A stretch of DNA of 64,000 nt from Phycicoccus sp. Soil802 (GCF_001429605.1 NZ_LMSS01000001.1:495469-559468); one strand, 5' to 3'; positions 43,357 through 53,352 are shown, numbered from the stretch's first letter. The notes: generated by a model not told the origin, from the letters alone. Numbers and translations: made by a program.

Positions 43357-44256
43357 CTACGGTGCGGCAGGCGCCAGCACCGTCACCGCGCCGGGGACCA
43401 CCTCGACGGTCAGCGGGAGCGGGGCGAACCGCTCCCCGTCGGCGTAGGCCACGATGCCCGCGGCCTCGAGCGTGACCGACCGTCCACGGATGATCTCGAC
43501 GGCAGGGTGACCCACGTGGGCACCCTTGAACACCTTGGGGAAGACCTTGAGGAACTCCACCGTGCTGATCTCGTGGAGCAGGAGCACGTCGAGCAGGCCG
43601 TCGTCGAACTGCGCGTCCGGGAGCACCTGCATGCCTCCCCCGTAGCTGGGTCCGTTGCCGACCACGACCAGCATCGCCTTGGTCTCGTGCCGGATCCCGT
43701 CGACGGTCACGACGTAGGGAATCGCCTTGAAGAGCGGGAGCTCGCGCAGGATGGCGAGGTTGTAGCGCATCTGCCCCTTGGGCCACGGCCAGGTGTTGGC
43801 GCGCTCGTTGACGAGTGAGTCGAAGCCGGCGCCGAGCACCCCGACGTACCAGTGCCGGACCCCGTGGGCGTCGACGTGCTGCACTGCGTCGATGGTGCGC
43901 GGCACGCCGGTGGTCACGAGGTCGGCCGCCCGCACCGGGTCGTGGACCGGCAGGCCCAGGCCGCGGGCGACGTCGTTCCCGGTGCCGGCGGCGATGATGG
44001 CCAGCGTCGTCCCGGTCTCCGCCGCGAGGTCGACTCCGAGGTGCACCATGCCGTCGCCACCCACCACCGCCAGCACGTCCAGACCCTGCGCGATGGCGCC
44101 GAGCGCGCGGTCGCGAGCGGCGGCATACGTCTCGTCGGAGAGGTCGACGACGTCGTGCCCGGCCGCCCGCATCCGCTGGGCCACCTCGATGCCGAGCGAC
44201 ATGCCGCGGTTCTTGCCCGACGTGGGATTCACGACGAGCCCGACCCGCTTGCTCAC
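43357..44256 (-). CDS. Diacylglycerol kinase family lipid kinase
   Basis: The protein has 299 residues from GTG 44256, overlapping the tatC stop by GTGA. VGLVVNPTSGKNRG is the N-terminal motif, AVVGGDGMVHLGVD the nucleotide loop and IIAAGTGNDVARGLGLP the conserved G-T-G-N-D motif; YADGERF lies near the C-terminus. Substrates are diacylglycerol, sphingosine-like or other lipid alcohols. It stands between tatC and helY. Confidence 0.9.
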   Translation of the reverse strand: MSKRVGLVVNPTSGKNRGMSLGIEVAQRMRAAGHDVVDLSDETYAAARDRALGAIAQGLDVLAVVGGDGMVHLGVDLAAETGTTLAIIAAGTGNDVARGLGLPVHDPVRAADLVTTGVPRTIDAVQHVDAHGVRHWYVGVLGAGFDSLVNERANTWPWPKGQMRYNLAILRELPLFKAIPYVVTVDGIRHETKAMLVVVGNGPSYGGGMQVLPDAQFDDGLLDVLLLHEISTVEFLKVFPKVFKGAHVGHPAVEIIRGRSVTLEAAGIVAYADGERFAPLPLTVEVVPGAVTVLAPAAP

Positions 44257-45059
44257 AACGACGATGCCTCGTCGTCGGGCACCTCGACCCAGGCGGGACG
44301 GTTCTTGCGCCGCCCCCGCTCGATGAGCTTGCTGACGAGGATGGCTGCGACGTAGAGGATGCACAGCGGGACGGCGAGCAGGAACATCGTGAACGCGTCG
44401 GGAGTCGGCGTGGCGATGGCCGAGATCACGAAGATCCCGAAGATCGCCGGGCGCCAGGCCTTGATCATCGCCGAGGCGGGCAGGATGCCGATGGCGTTGA
44501 GCGCCACCAGGAAGACCGGCATCAGGAACGCGCAGCCGAAGGCCAGGATGAACCGGGTGACGAACGAGAAGTAGTCGCTGACCTGCTGGATGTTCGACGC
44601 GCCCGCCGGCGTGAAGCCGTAGAGCACCTCCAGCACCTTGGGCAGCACGTAGTACGCCAGGGCGCAGCCGGCCAGGAACAGCGGGACGGTGGCCGCGATG
44701 AACGCCAGCGAGACCCGCCGCTCCTTCTTCGTGAGGCCCGGCACGATGAACGCCCACAGCTGGTAGAGCCACACCGGGCTGGAGAGCAGCACCCCGACGA
44801 AGATCGACAGGCTGACCTGCTGCGAGAACGCCGCCGTGGCGTTGCCGAAGTTCAGGCTGATGACGCTCGTGGGGTTCTGGTCCTTGTACTCGTTGAACGG
44901 TGCCGCCAGCTGGTCGTAGACCCGCTCGTAGAAGATCCAGCCGAGCACCGCACCCGCGAGGAGGGTGATCGCCGAGATCAGGAACCGTCGGCGGAGCTCG
45001 CGCAGGTGGTCACCGAGGGACATCCGCCCCTCAGGGTTGCGGGCACGCCGGAAGGCCAT
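44253..45059 (-). CDS. tatC: Sec-independent protein translocase TatC
   Basis: The protein has 268 residues with six membrane helices. MSLGDHLRELRRRFLISA is the cytoplasmic N-terminal signature and YQLWAFIVPGLTKKERR the conserved first cytoplasmic loop with the FxPGL motif. TatC recognises twin-arginine signal peptides. It follows tatA by 29 bp; tatB is not in the window. Confidence 0.97.
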   Translation of the reverse strand: MAFRRARNPEGRMSLGDHLRELRRRFLISAITLLAGAVLGWIFYERVYDQLAAPFNEYKDQNPTSVISLNFGNATAAFSQQVSLSIFVGVLLSSPVWLYQLWAFIVPGLTKKERRVSLAFIAATVPLFLAGCALAYYVLPKVLEVLYGFTPAGASNIQQVSDYFSFVTRFILAFGCAFLMPVFLVALNAIGILPASAMIKAWRPAIFGIFVISAIATPTPDAFTMFLLAVPLCILYVAAILVSKLIERGRRKNRPAWVEVPDDEASSL

Positions 45060-45088
45060 GGTCGTGGGTGGGAAAGGAGCTGGCGACT

Positions 45089-45376
45089 CTAGGAGGCGCC
45101 GGAGCTGTTGTCCGTGCGCGGGGTGTTGTCCTCGCGGATCGGGTTGGTGCCCTCGGTGCCGGGGCTCGCGCCGGCGTCCTTGACGGTCTCGCCCTTGACG
45201 GTGTCAGCGCTCGCCGCCGACTTGCCGTCGTTCTTCATCTCGTCGACCTCGGACTTGAAGATGCGCATCGACCGACCGATGGAGCGCGCGGCATCCGGAA
45301 GGCGCTTGAAGCCGAAGAGCACGACCAGGAGGACGAGCAAGATGATGAGGTGCCAGCCCTCGAACAGTCCGCGCAT
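45089..45376 (-). CDS. tatA: Sec-independent translocase TatA
   Basis: The protein has 95 residues from ATG 45376 (GAGAGGA about 10 nt upstream; the in-frame TTG 45385 is too close to it). [20 protein letters not shown] is the membrane helix and hinge, then an amphipathic helix [17 protein letters not shown] and a charged tail. It forms the Tat pore with TatC. Confidence 0.95.
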   Translation of the reverse strand: MRGLFEGWHLIILLVLLVVLFGFKRLPDAARSIGRSMRIFKSEVDEMKNDGKSAASADTVKGETVKDAGASPGTEGTNPIREDNTPRTDNSSGAS

Positions 45377-45393
45377 GGTACTCAATTCCTCTC

Positions 45394-45438
45394 GGTCACC
45401 AGGTGACCATGATGTCGATCGTGCCGTGGGTGCGGCAC
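45394..45438. promoter_or_regulatory. Two inverted repeats in the tatA leader
   Basis: GGTCACC A GGTGACC (45394-45408) is a perfect 7-bp palindrome and GTGCCG-N6-CGGCAC (45421-45438) a 6-bp one, between the upstream gene and tatA. TAGACT on the minus strand (45451-45446), at the end of the upstream gene, could be a -10, placing both repeats in the 5' leader of tatA. Confidence 0.4.
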
Positions 45439-45443
45439 TGCAG

Positions 45444-45755
45444 TCAGTCTAGGTGTCGGGCCCAGCTGGGACGCCGCGCGGCCAGTCGGGCGCGCCGCTG
45501 CTGCTTCAACGAGGCGCGGGTGGCGTCGCGTTCCCGGCGCAGCTGACGGGGGTCACCGAAGATGTCGGGCTGGGGCGGCGGCGGTCGCTCACCGAGGCGG
45601 TCGGTCTCGGCCTGCAGCGCGGCGACCGTCTGGGACGAGCGGCTGACCTCGGCCGTGAGCTCCTTGAACTGGCCCCAGACGCCCCAGGCGCGGGTCGCCA
45701 GGTAGGCCAGCGCGATCAGCACCAGCAGCGCCCAGATCAGGATCCACCACCACAC
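45444..45755 (-). CDS. Small membrane protein of unknown function
   Basis: The protein has 103 residues: one N-terminal membrane helix ([19 protein letters not shown]), then a heptad-like stretch and a basic C-terminus rich in Arg. It begins 9 bp after pafC and precedes tatA on the same strand, so it is in the pafBC-tatAC-helY run. I do not recognise a family. Confidence 0.7.
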   Translation of the reverse strand: MWWWILIWALLVLIALAYLATRAWGVWGQFKELTAEVSRSSQTVAALQAETDRLGERPPPPQPDIFGDPRQLRRERDATRASLKQQRRARLAARRPSWARHLD

Positions 45756-45764
45756 GGGACGACC

Positions 45765-46748
45765 CTACTCGTAGGCCTGCAGGGCCTCCTGTGCACCCTC
45801 GCGCACCGAGGCCGCAACCTCGGCCGGTGCGAGGACGGTCCCGCGGCCCCCGAGCCGCCAGACCAGCCGGCGCAGCCAGAGTGTGTCGGCCGTGCGCAGG
45901 GTGACGGTCTGCGACCCGTCAGGGTCGGTCTGCACCGAGTCGACCGGGTAGTAGTCGCTGACCCAGGTGGCCCCCGGCTGCAGGCGCAGTGTGACGGGGG
46001 TGTCGTCGGGGCGCGGGGTGAAGGCACCGAGGTCGAGGTCCCGCAGCTGCGCATCCGGCGGTGGCGTGCCGTCCTCGTCCAGCACGTCGAGGCGGGCGAT
46101 CCGGTCCATCCGGAAGGTGCGGGTGTCCTGAGCCAGGTGGCACCAGCCCTCGAGGTACCACCGGGAGTCGAGGTTGACCACGCGCATGGGGTCGACGTCG
46201 CGCTCGGTGGCCTCGTCACGGCTCGGCACCAGATAGCGCAGATGCACCCGGCGGTGGCCCTCGACGGCGCGGCGGGCGTCGGACAGCAGGCCTGCCTCGA
46301 CCCCCTCGCTGATCGCGACCTCGACCCGGGCCGCGGCCGCTGCGCTCGCCCCGGTGGCCTGCTCCAGCTTGGCCATCGCCCGCTCGATGGCGTCCCGCTC
46401 CCCCAGGCCGGGCACGGAGGCCAGCGCCCGCAGCCCGACCATGAGGGTCAGGGCCTCGTCACGACCGAGCCGCAACGGCCGCGCGATGGTGTCGGCGTTG
46501 GTCACGAAGACCCGGCCGTTCTCCCACTGGGCGTCGATCAGCTCGTCGGGCATCTGTCCGTAGCCACAGAGGTAGAGCAGGCGCAGGTCGGTCTCGAGCT
46601 GCTCGACCGTGATGCCGAGCTCGGCGGCCGCCTGGTCGAGGTCGATCCCCTGTCGGGCGACCAGCCACGGCACCATGGTCAGGAGCCGGGCCAGCCGGTC
46701 GGTGGCCGTCTCCTGGACGGTCCTGGCCTTCTTCGGCGGCGGAGTCAC
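45765..46748 (-). CDS. pafC: WYL-domain DNA-damage regulator PafC
   Basis: The protein has 327 residues from the GTG at 46748, overlapping the pafB stop by GTGA. An N-terminal winged helix (TDRLARLLTMVPWLVARQGI..) is followed by a WYL domain (HLRYLVPSRDEATERDVDPM, SRWYLEGWCHLAQDTRTFR) and a WCX C-terminal part. PafB and PafC act as a heterodimer that activates DNA repair genes independently of LexA in mycobacteria. Confidence 0.93.
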   Translation of the reverse strand: MTPPPKKARTVQETATDRLARLLTMVPWLVARQGIDLDQAAAELGITVEQLETDLRLLYLCGYGQMPDELIDAQWENGRVFVTNADTIARPLRLGRDEALTLMVGLRALASVPGLGERDAIERAMAKLEQATGASAAAAARVEVAISEGVEAGLLSDARRAVEGHRRVHLRYLVPSRDEATERDVDPMRVVNLDSRWYLEGWCHLAQDTRTFRMDRIARLDVLDEDGTPPPDAQLRDLDLGAFTPRPDDTPVTLRLQPGATWVSDYYPVDSVQTDPDGSQTVTLRTADTLWLRRLVWRLGGRGTVLAPAEVAASVREGAQEALQAYE

Positions 46749-47734
46749 GCCGCACCGCCCGAGTGCGCAGCCAGCGCCCCGCGCAGTCGCTGGACCACCA
46801 ACTCGCGCACCTCCGGCGGAGACGTGACGACGACATCGGCGCCGTAGCCGCACACCTCGTCGGCCAGCGCGTCGTCGTCGCCGAAGGGCACCACCAGCTC
46901 GCTCCACTCCCCCAGGTCGGTCGTGCTCGTGGCCCGGCGACGCAGGGTGTTGCCCCGGTCGGCCCGGACCCGGACGACCGCATCACGGGTCCGCTGCTCC
47001 CCCACTGTGGTGCTGATCATCTCCTGCGCGCGGTGGTCGGCGGGCACGGCATACGGCTCCGCGTTCTTGACCTCGGTGACGTCGCCGTCGATGCGCGAGA
47101 GCCGGAAGACCCGCGCCGCATCCCGGTCCAGGTCGAAACCCGTGAGGTACCAGCGACCGTGCCACGACGCGAGGCCCCAGGGCTGCACGACGCGGGTCAT
47201 CACCTCGCCCTCGCCACCCGTGCGGTAGCCGAAGGAGATCGTGCGCTGACCGACGACGGCGTTCTTGACCGGCTCGAAGGCCGGCTCGCTGGTGCCGAGG
47301 CGCGGCTCGATGCCGATCAGCGAGTCACCGTCGCGTTCGATGCCGGCCGCCTTGAGCTTGCGCAGCGCCTGCGCCGCGGGACCGGCGAGTGAGGCGTGCG
47401 CCCAGGTGCGGCTGGCCAGGCCCAGCACGGCCAGCTCGTCGGCCTCGAAGGAGATGTCCGGGAGGGCGTACTCGCGCTGGTCGATCCGGTAGCCCACCTC
47501 GTCGTCCCACGCCCCGCCGATGTCCTCGGTCACGAGGGGGATGCCGAGCTCGCGGAGCTCGTCCTTGTCGCGCTCGAACATCCGGTCGAAGGCCTCGTCG
47601 CTCGTGGCGTCGCCGTACTGCGGGACGACGGCACGGATCCGCGACTTGGGCAGGGGGCGGCGGGTGTAGAGCAGGCAGAGCACGAGGTTGAGCAGGCGCT
47701 CGGTCTTGGCCGCCGGCCCGGTGGGGGAACTCAC
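46745..47734 (-). CDS. pafB: WYL-domain DNA-damage regulator PafB
   Basis: The protein has 329 residues. KTERLLNLVLCLLYTRRPLP is the winged helix start, FERDKDELRELGIPL the wing, and WGLASWHGRWYLTGFDLDRD the WYL motif. It is the partner of PafC. The GTG at 47734 has TAGCGT (47747-47742) 7 nt upstream, so the operon mRNA may be leaderless. It is divergent from the DUF3866 gene. Confidence 0.93.
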   Translation of the reverse strand: MSSPTGPAAKTERLLNLVLCLLYTRRPLPKSRIRAVVPQYGDATSDEAFDRMFERDKDELRELGIPLVTEDIGGAWDDEVGYRIDQREYALPDISFEADELAVLGLASRTWAHASLAGPAAQALRKLKAAGIERDGDSLIGIEPRLGTSEPAFEPVKNAVVGQRTISFGYRTGGEGEVMTRVVQPWGLASWHGRWYLTGFDLDRDAARVFRLSRIDGDVTEVKNAEPYAVPADHRAQEMISTTVGEQRTRDAVVRVRADRGNTLRRRATSTTDLGEWSELVVPFGDDDALADEVCGYGADVVVTSPPEVRELVVQRLRGALAAHSGGAA

Positions 47735-47786
47735 CCGCCCGACGCTACCCGAGTGGGACCCGCCCCTCGTGGCTAGTCTGCGTGTC

Positions 47787-48893
47787 GTGATGCAGTGGCG
47801 CGAGGGAACGGTCGAGCAGGTGCGGGGCCGGTGGCCGGGCGCCGTGGAGTATGCCGTGCGGCTGGCTCCCGACGGAGCCGAGCTGGTCCGGGCGCTCGCC
47901 TACACCGCCCTTGTCGGTGAGCCACAGGTCGGTGACCGGGTGCTGCTCAACGCCTCCGCCCTGCTCCGTGGTCTCGGCACCGGTGGGCTGGCCTTCATCG
48001 TGGCCGCGCCCGACCGGCTGCCGGCCGACCCCGAGGCGCCCGAGGGGCACATCGTCAAGGCGCGGTACACGCCGCAGCAGCAGATGTTCATGGCCGTGGA
48101 CGAGCAGGACAGCCCCCACCACGACGTCATGACCGGACCGCTGGCCGCCTCCGGTGACCTGCAGGGCATGCCGGTCGTCGTGGCCGACCTGCACTCCGCC
48201 CTGCCCGCAGTGCTCGCCGGGATCCGGCTGGACCGACCGCAGGCGCGGGTGGTCTACCTCATGACGGACGGTGGCGCCCTGCCCCTGGCGTTCTCGCGCA
48301 ACGTGGCGACCCTCGCCGAACAGGGCTGGCTAGCCGGCACCGTCACCGTGGGGCAGGCCTACGGCGGCCAGCACGAGGCGGTCACCCTGCACTCCGGTCT
48401 GCTGGCCGCCCGACACGTCCTCGCAGCAGACATCGCCATCGTCATCCAGGGACCGGGCAACGTCGGCACCGGCACCGCCTGGGGCTACACCGGCGTCGCC
48501 GCCGGCGAGGCGCTCAACGCGGTCGGCACGCTGGGTGGTCGAGGCATCGCGGCGCTGCGGGTGTCGGACGCCGACGCACGTGAGCGGCACCGCGGGATCT
48601 CCCACCACAGCACCACCGCCTACGGCCGGATCTGCCTGGTGTCAGCGGACGTCCCGCTGCCCGCGGACCGGTCGGAGTTCGGGCTGCTGGTCGCCGAGCA
48701 GGCGCACGCCATGGTGCGCAGCGCCCAGGGAGCGCTGCGGGTGCGCGAGGTCGACGCCGATGGGCTCGACCCGGCCCTGCGCGCCGTGCCGGTCCGACTG
48801 TCGACCATGGGTCGCTCCCTCGACGAGGACCACGCGGCCTTCCTCTACAGCGCAGCAGCCGGGCGGTATGCCGCCCGGCTGCTGGAGAGCTGA
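47787..48893 (+). CDS. DUF3866 family protein
   Basis: The protein has about 368 residues. MQWREGTVEQV at the start and IVIQGPGNVGTGTAWGYTGVAAG in the C-terminal half match the actinobacterial DUF3866 family, in which GPG-x-GTGT is conserved. Function is unknown. TAGTCT at 47774-47779 puts the transcription start at the GTG 47787; ATG 47790 follows at once. It is a usual neighbour of pafBC. Confidence 0.8.
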   Translation: MMQWREGTVEQVRGRWPGAVEYAVRLAPDGAELVRALAYTALVGEPQVGDRVLLNASALLRGLGTGGLAFIVAAPDRLPADPEAPEGHIVKARYTPQQQMFMAVDEQDSPHHDVMTGPLAASGDLQGMPVVVADLHSALPAVLAGIRLDRPQARVVYLMTDGGALPLAFSRNVATLAEQGWLAGTVTVGQAYGGQHEAVTLHSGLLAARHVLAADIAIVIQGPGNVGTGTAWGYTGVAAGEALNAVGTLGGRGIAALRVSDADARERHRGISHHSTTAYGRICLVSADVPLPADRSEFGLLVAEQAHAMVRSAQGALRVREVDADGLDPALRAVPVRLSTMGRSLDEDHAAFLYSAAAGRYAARLLES

Positions 48894-48917
48894 CCGCTCA
48901 GGTCGTGCTGCTGGTGG

Positions 48918-49304
48918 TCAGCGCACGTCCACGAGGTCGACCACGAAGATCAGGGTCTCGCCCGGCTTGATCGCGCCACCGGCGCCACGGTCGCCGTAGC
49001 CCAGGTGCGGGGGGATGACCAGCTTGCGCCGGCCGCCGACCTTCATGCCGACGATGCCGTCATCCCAGCCGCGGATGACCTGGCCGACGCCGAGCCGGAA
49101 GTCGAGGGGCGCACCGCGGTTCCACGAGGCGTCGAACTCCTCGCCGGTGGAGTGGGCGACCCCGACGTAGTGCGCCGAGATGGTGTCACCGGCTCCGGCC
49201 TCCTGGCCGTCACCCTCGGTGAGGTCCTCGATGACCAGCTCCGCGGGCGCCGCGTCGCCGGGGAAGTCGATCTCGGGCTTGGTGGTGTTGGGGTCGAAAC
49301 CCAT
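48918..49304 (-). CDS. FKBP-type peptidyl-prolyl isomerase, cytoplasmic
   Basis: The protein has 128 residues with one FKBP domain: GDTISAHYVGVAHSTGEEFD, GQVIRGWDDGIVGMKVGGRR, IPPHLGYGDRGAGGAIKPGE and ETLIFVVDLVDV. It has no signal sequence. It catalyses cis-trans isomerisation of prolyl bonds. GAAGGAG precedes the ATG. A 7-bp inverted repeat (48889-48922) spans its stop codon and that of the convergent DUF3866 gene. Confidence 0.92.
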   Translation of the reverse strand: MGFDPNTTKPEIDFPGDAAPAELVIEDLTEGDGQEAGAGDTISAHYVGVAHSTGEEFDASWNRGAPLDFRLGVGQVIRGWDDGIVGMKVGGRRKLVIPPHLGYGDRGAGGAIKPGETLIFVVDLVDVR

Positions 49305-49368
49305 GGGGTGCTCCTTCGCAGGGGGGAATGGTCGGGATGGGGTGTGAGGGGGTGGAGCTGGGGCGGGG

Positions 49369-50316
49369 TCAGTAGGCCGCGAGGATGTCGACGACGAACA
49401 CCAGGGTGTCCGTGCCCTTGATCTTCGGGGGACTGCCGGCGGCGCCGTAGCCGTCGGCCGGCGGGACCACCATGAGGACCCGGCTGCCGACGGTCTTGCC
49501 GACCAGCTGGGCGTCCCAGGCCTTGATGACCTGCTGCTTGCCGATCACGGTCTCGAAGTACTTGTCGGGGCTGTTGGCGGAGGAGTCGAAGATCGACCCG
49601 TCCTTCCAGAGCGCACCGGTGTAGGTGACCCGGATGGTCTGCCCGGCCTCGACCTTCGCGCCGGCGCCCTCGATCAGGGCCTGGCCGACGGTCTTGGTCG
49701 GCGGCTTGGCGCCCTTGGGGATGGTGATGGTGGCGGCCTTGCCGGTCTCCACCTTCACTGCGGGCAGGCCCTTGGCCGGCGCGACCTCCTTGCCCTCGGC
49801 CGAGGCCAGCGGCTTGGTCGCCCCCAGCACGTCCATGAGGAACACGACCGTGTCGGTGCCGGCGACCTTGATCTCGGCGTTGCCCTGGGTGCCGAAGGCG
49901 TCCTTGGGCGGCATGGCCACCAGCACGCGCGAGCCGATCTTCTGGTTCAGCAGGCCCTTCTTGAGTCCGGGGAGCAGGTCGCTGGCGCCGAGGTTCAGGC
50001 CGAGGTTCTGCTTGCCGAAGTTGCTGTCGAGGACCGAGGAGTCCTTGCCGTTGACCAGGACGTACTTGAGGCTGACGATCTCGTCACCCGTGACCGTCGC
50101 GCCGGTGCCGGCCTTGACGACCTTGGTCGTCGTCTCGGTCACGGTGAGCGGCTTGGGGTTGACCGTCACGGTCGGGGCGGTGGTGTCGCTGCCCCCGGTC
50201 ACGGTGATCTTGTCGAGCGCGGAGCCCTTGGTCTCCTTGGTGTCACCGCAGCCGGTGAGCGCCAGGGCTGCCGCCAGAGCGGCGGCAGTGAGGGCAGGAA
50301 AACGTCGCAGATGCAC
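49369..50316 (-). CDS. FKBP-type peptidyl-prolyl isomerase lipoprotein with two FKBP domains
   Basis: The protein has 315 residues. A signal peptide ends in the lipobox LTGC (Cys near residue 23). The first FKBP-like domain (about 75-170) has weak active-site conservation (DLLPGLKKGLLNQKIGSRVL), the second (about 205-315) is canonical (GQTIRVTYTGALWKDGSIFD, GYGAAGSPPKIKGTDTLVF). It should assist folding of secreted proteins outside the membrane. It lies between the cytoplasmic FKBP and pafA. Confidence 0.9.
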   Translation of the reverse strand: MHLRRFPALTAAALAAALALTGCGDTKETKGSALDKITVTGGSDTTAPTVTVNPKPLTVTETTTKVVKAGTGATVTGDEIVSLKYVLVNGKDSSVLDSNFGKQNLGLNLGASDLLPGLKKGLLNQKIGSRVLVAMPPKDAFGTQGNAEIKVAGTDTVVFLMDVLGATKPLASAEGKEVAPAKGLPAVKVETGKAATITIPKGAKPPTKTVGQALIEGAGAKVEAGQTIRVTYTGALWKDGSIFDSSANSPDKYFETVIGKQQVIKAWDAQLVGKTVGSRVLMVVPPADGYGAAGSPPKIKGTDTLVFVVDILAAY

Positions 50317-50427
50317 GGTGAAGGACCTTCGCTGGGGGTGGGGAACCAGCGCCCACCATAACCTTCACGGCTGGCAAAGCCCGATTCGTCCCGGTATCGC
50401 GGCCACGCGGCATACCGATCCGGCGAC

Positions 50428-51795
50428 TCAGCCGCGCATGCCCTCGATGAGGCGGTCCACGCGGGCGTCCACGGCGGCGAACGGGTCCTTGCACAGCACT
50501 GTGCGCTGCGCCTGGTCGTTGAGCTTGAGGTGCACCCAGTCGACGGTGAAGTCACGACGGTGCTCCTGGGCGGCCTTGATGAAGTCACCGCGCAGCTTGG
50601 CCCGGGTGGTCTGCGGCGGCACCGTCTTGGCCTCGAACACCTCGGGATCGGTGGTGATGCGGGCCGCCCGCCCGTGCTTCTGGAGCAGGTAGAACACCCC
50701 GCGCTCGCGGTTGACGTCGTGGTACGCGAGGTCGAGCTGGGCGATCCGGGCGTGCTCCATCGGCAGGTCGTGCTTGGCCATGTAGCCGGTGATCAGCTTG
50801 TGCTTGATGACCCAGTCGATCTCGGTGTCGACCAGCGACAGGTCGCCGGTGTCGACCGCGTGGATGGTGCGCTCCCACAGGTCGAGGACCTGCTTGTGGA
50901 TCGGGTCCTCGAGACCCTCGCGGTCGGCGAAGGCCTGGGCGCGCTCCAGGTACTCCGACTGGATCTGCAGCGCGGACAGCTCGCGCCCGTTGCTGAGCCG
51001 GACCGTCTTGCGGCCGGTCATGTCGTGGCTCATCTCGCGGATCGCCCGGATCGGGTTCTCCAGCGTCAGGTCGCGCACGACCATGCCGGCCTCGATCATC
51101 CGGAGCACGAGGTCGGCCGACCCGACCTTGAGCATCGTGGTCGTCTCGCTCATGTTCGAGTCGCCGACGATCACGTGCAGCCGCCGGTAGCGCTCGGCAT
51201 CCGCGTGGGGCTCGTCGCGGGTGTTGATGATCGGGCGGCTGCGGGTGGTCGCGGACGAGACGCCCTCCCAGATGTGGTCGGCCCGCTGGCTCACGCAGTA
51301 GGTGGCGCCCTTGGAGGTGGTGACGACCTTGCCCGCGCCGCAGGTGATCTGGCGGCTGACCAGGAAGGGGATGAGCACGTCGGACAGCTGCTGGAACTCC
51401 CCCGCGCGGCCCACCAGGAAGTTCTCGTGGCAGCCGTAGGAGTTGCCGGCCGAGTCGGTGTTGTTCTTGAAGACGTAGATCTCGCCCTCGATGCCCTCCT
51501 CGGCGAGGCGCTCCTGGGCATCGGCCACGAGGCCCTCGATGATCCGCTCCCCCGCCTTGTCGTGGACCACGAGCTGGCGGACGTGGTCGCACTCAGGCGT
51601 GGCGTACTCGGGGTGGGAGCCGACATCGAGGTAGAGCCGGCTGCCGTTGGAGAGGAACACGTTGGATGAGCGGCCCCACGAGACCACCTTGCGGAAGAGG
51701 TAGCGGGCCACCTCGTCGGGGGTCAGCCGTCGCTGCCCCTCGAACGTGCACGTGATGCCGTACTCGTTCTCGATCCCGAAGATCCGCCGGTCCAT
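50428..51795 (-). CDS. pafA: Pup--protein ligase PafA
   Basis: The protein has 455 residues from ATG 51795 ([13 protein letters not shown]), the normal PafA start. The GIENEYG motif holds the catalytic Glu that binds Mg-[23 protein letters not shown] and [20 protein letters not shown] are shared with glutamine synthetase-like ligases. PafA joins the C-terminal Glu of Pup to substrate lysines. TAGAGT (51807-51802) ends exactly 6 nt before this ATG, arguing against the GTG 6 nt further up. Confidence 0.97.
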   Translation of the reverse strand: MDRRIFGIENEYGITCTFEGQRRLTPDEVARYLFRKVVSWGRSSNVFLSNGSRLYLDVGSHPEYATPECDHVRQLVVHDKAGERIIEGLVADAQERLAEEGIEGEIYVFKNNTDSAGNSYGCHENFLVGRAGEFQQLSDVLIPFLVSRQITCGAGKVVTTSKGATYCVSQRADHIWEGVSSATTRSRPIINTRDEPHADAERYRRLHVIVGDSNMSETTTMLKVGSADLVLRMIEAGMVVRDLTLENPIRAIREMSHDMTGRKTVRLSNGRELSALQIQSEYLERAQAFADREGLEDPIHKQVLDLWERTIHAVDTGDLSLVDTEIDWVIKHKLITGYMAKHDLPMEHARIAQLDLAYHDVNRERGVFYLLQKHGRAARITTDPEVFEAKTVPPQTTRAKLRGDFIKAAQEHRRDFTVDWVHLKLNDQAQRTVLCKDPFAAVDARVDRLIEGMRG

Positions 51796-51852
51796 GCTCA
51801 CACTCTAGGCTTTACGTGCCTTTGGTCCGCGAGGTTGACGCACCGTGGAATC

Positions 51853-53352
51853 ATGGGCGGCATGCCCGACGCCCACGCAGCGGACGGGGGAAGCCGTAGC
51901 CCAGGCTCGACCACCACCCAGGTGGGCGACCTGACGCGGCACACCCAGTCCATCCTCGAACGCGCACAGGCCTACGCCGATGCCATGCGCGCCGAGACCG
52001 ACCAGGTCCTGGCCTCGGCGCGCGCGGACGCCTCCCGCATCCGGGAGGAGGTCCAGACGCTGCTCGACGACGCCCAGCGCCAGCACGCCGACGCGGTCCG
52101 CGATCGCGAGCAGGCCGGGCGGGCACTGGAGGAGGCGACCCGTGAGGCGGAGTCGCTCGTCTCCGACGCTGCCGAGCAGGCCTCGATGCTCAACGAGTCG
52201 GCGAGCCGCACGAGCGAGGAGGCGGTCACCGCCGCGCGCGCAGAGGCAACCGCCCTCGTCGACGAGGCGAGCGCCCGGGCCGAGTCCCTGCGCGCCGCTG
52301 CCCAGAGCGACTACGACGCCGCGATGGCCCGGTATGCCGCGCACGAGGCCGAGCGCGACGCCGACTTCCGTGCCGGTGTCGAGAAGATGGACCTCCACTT
52401 CGCCGAGCGCGACGAGCAGGAGCAGGCCGCGCGGGCCGCCCTGCTGGAGGAAGCCACCGCCGCGGCTGCCAAGCACCGCGAGGAGGCGCAGATCGAGGCC
52501 GAGCGGATGATCGGTGCGGCCGCGATCCACGAGCAGGAGACGGCCGCGAAGGCGGCAGCCCTGCTGGAGCAGGCGCGGACCGATGCCCAGGAGCGCATCG
52601 ACCGGGCCCACGCGGAAGCCGGCGAGATCATGACGCAGGCCGAGGAGCACCTGAAGTGGGGCCAGGACACCGTGCGCCGCATCCTCGACGAGGGTGACGC
52701 CGAGGTGCGCCGGATGCGCAAGGAGACCCACCGGGAGCTGTCGGCCAGGGTGCGCTCGCGCCGCCAGCTGATCCAGACCGCGCTCGCCCAGACGGCGCAC
52801 CGGGCCCGCTCGGACCGCGAGTCGGCCCGACTGGAGTCCGACCGGCTCAGGGCCCAGGCCGAGGCCGTGATGGCCGCCGCGCAGGCCCAGGCCGAGCGCA
52901 CCACCGCCGCCGCGGCAGCCGAGGCCGAGCGGGTGCGCTGGACCGCTGCCGAGACCGAGCGGGCAGCGGACGAACGCGCCGCCCGGCGGCTCGAGGAAGC
53001 CGAGAAGGCTGCCCGTCTGGTGCGGGAGCGGACCGCCCAGGAGATCGAACGCCTCCAGCGCGAGACCCACGAGTCGCACCGCCAGGCCCGCGAGGAGCTG
53101 GTCACCACGACCGCCCAGGCCCGTGCGGATGCCGACCGGGTCCGCGACGAGGCGCGTGCCATGCTCGAACGCGCACGGTCCGAGGTGGCCGCCCTCGCCT
53201 CGCGGCGCGAGGACATCACCACCCAGCTGGGCCACCTCTCGGGCGTGATCAACGCGCTCGCCGTGCCCGACAAGGCGGCCGTGACCCCGACCGACGACAC
53301 CCCCGACACCCCCGACCCCATCCCCCATGAAGAACGGAACGACCATGAGTGA
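51853..53352 (+). CDS. Large coiled-coil protein of unknown function
   Basis: The protein has about 499 residues (ATG 51853; 51862 possible). Apart from a short N-terminal part it is one continuous Ala/Glu/Arg-rich coiled coil without Pro or Gly breaks. A DivIVA-like start is not clear, but VGDLTRHTQSILERAQAYAD resembles proteins annotated as cellulose-binding or Scy/FilP-like in actinobacteria. It could be a cytoskeletal or polar scaffold. It is coupled to the next coiled-coil gene by an 8-bp overlap. High GC coiled-coil content makes exact homology hard to judge. Confidence 0.7.
   Translation: MGGMPDAHAADGGSRSPGSTTTQVGDLTRHTQSILERAQAYADAMRAETDQVLASARADASRIREEVQTLLDDAQRQHADAVRDREQAGRALEEATREAESLVSDAAEQASMLNESASRTSEEAVTAARAEATALVDEASARAESLRAAAQSDYDAAMARYAAHEAERDADFRAGVEKMDLHFAERDEQEQAARAALLEEATAAAAKHREEAQIEAERMIGAAAIHEQETAAKAAALLEQARTDAQERIDRAHAEAGEIMTQAEEHLKWGQDTVRRILDEGDAEVRRMRKETHRELSARVRSRRQLIQTALAQTAHRARSDRESARLESDRLRAQAEAVMAAAQAQAERTTAAAAAEAERVRWTAAETERAADERAARRLEEAEKAARLVRERTAQEIERLQRETHESHRQAREELVTTTAQARADADRVRDEARAMLERARSEVAALASRREDITTQLGHLSGVINALAVPDKAAVTPTDDTPDTPDPIPHEERNDHE

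Noticed and set aside
48889-48922. 7-bp inverted repeat across two stop codons as a terminator feature
   Set aside because: The stem is short with a 20-nt loop, too weak to list on its own; it is only mentioned with the FKBP gene.
51796-51801. GTG at 51801 as the pafA start
   Set aside because: The -10 hexamer ends right before it, so this codon would precede the transcription start; ATG 51795 also gives the usual PafA N-terminus.
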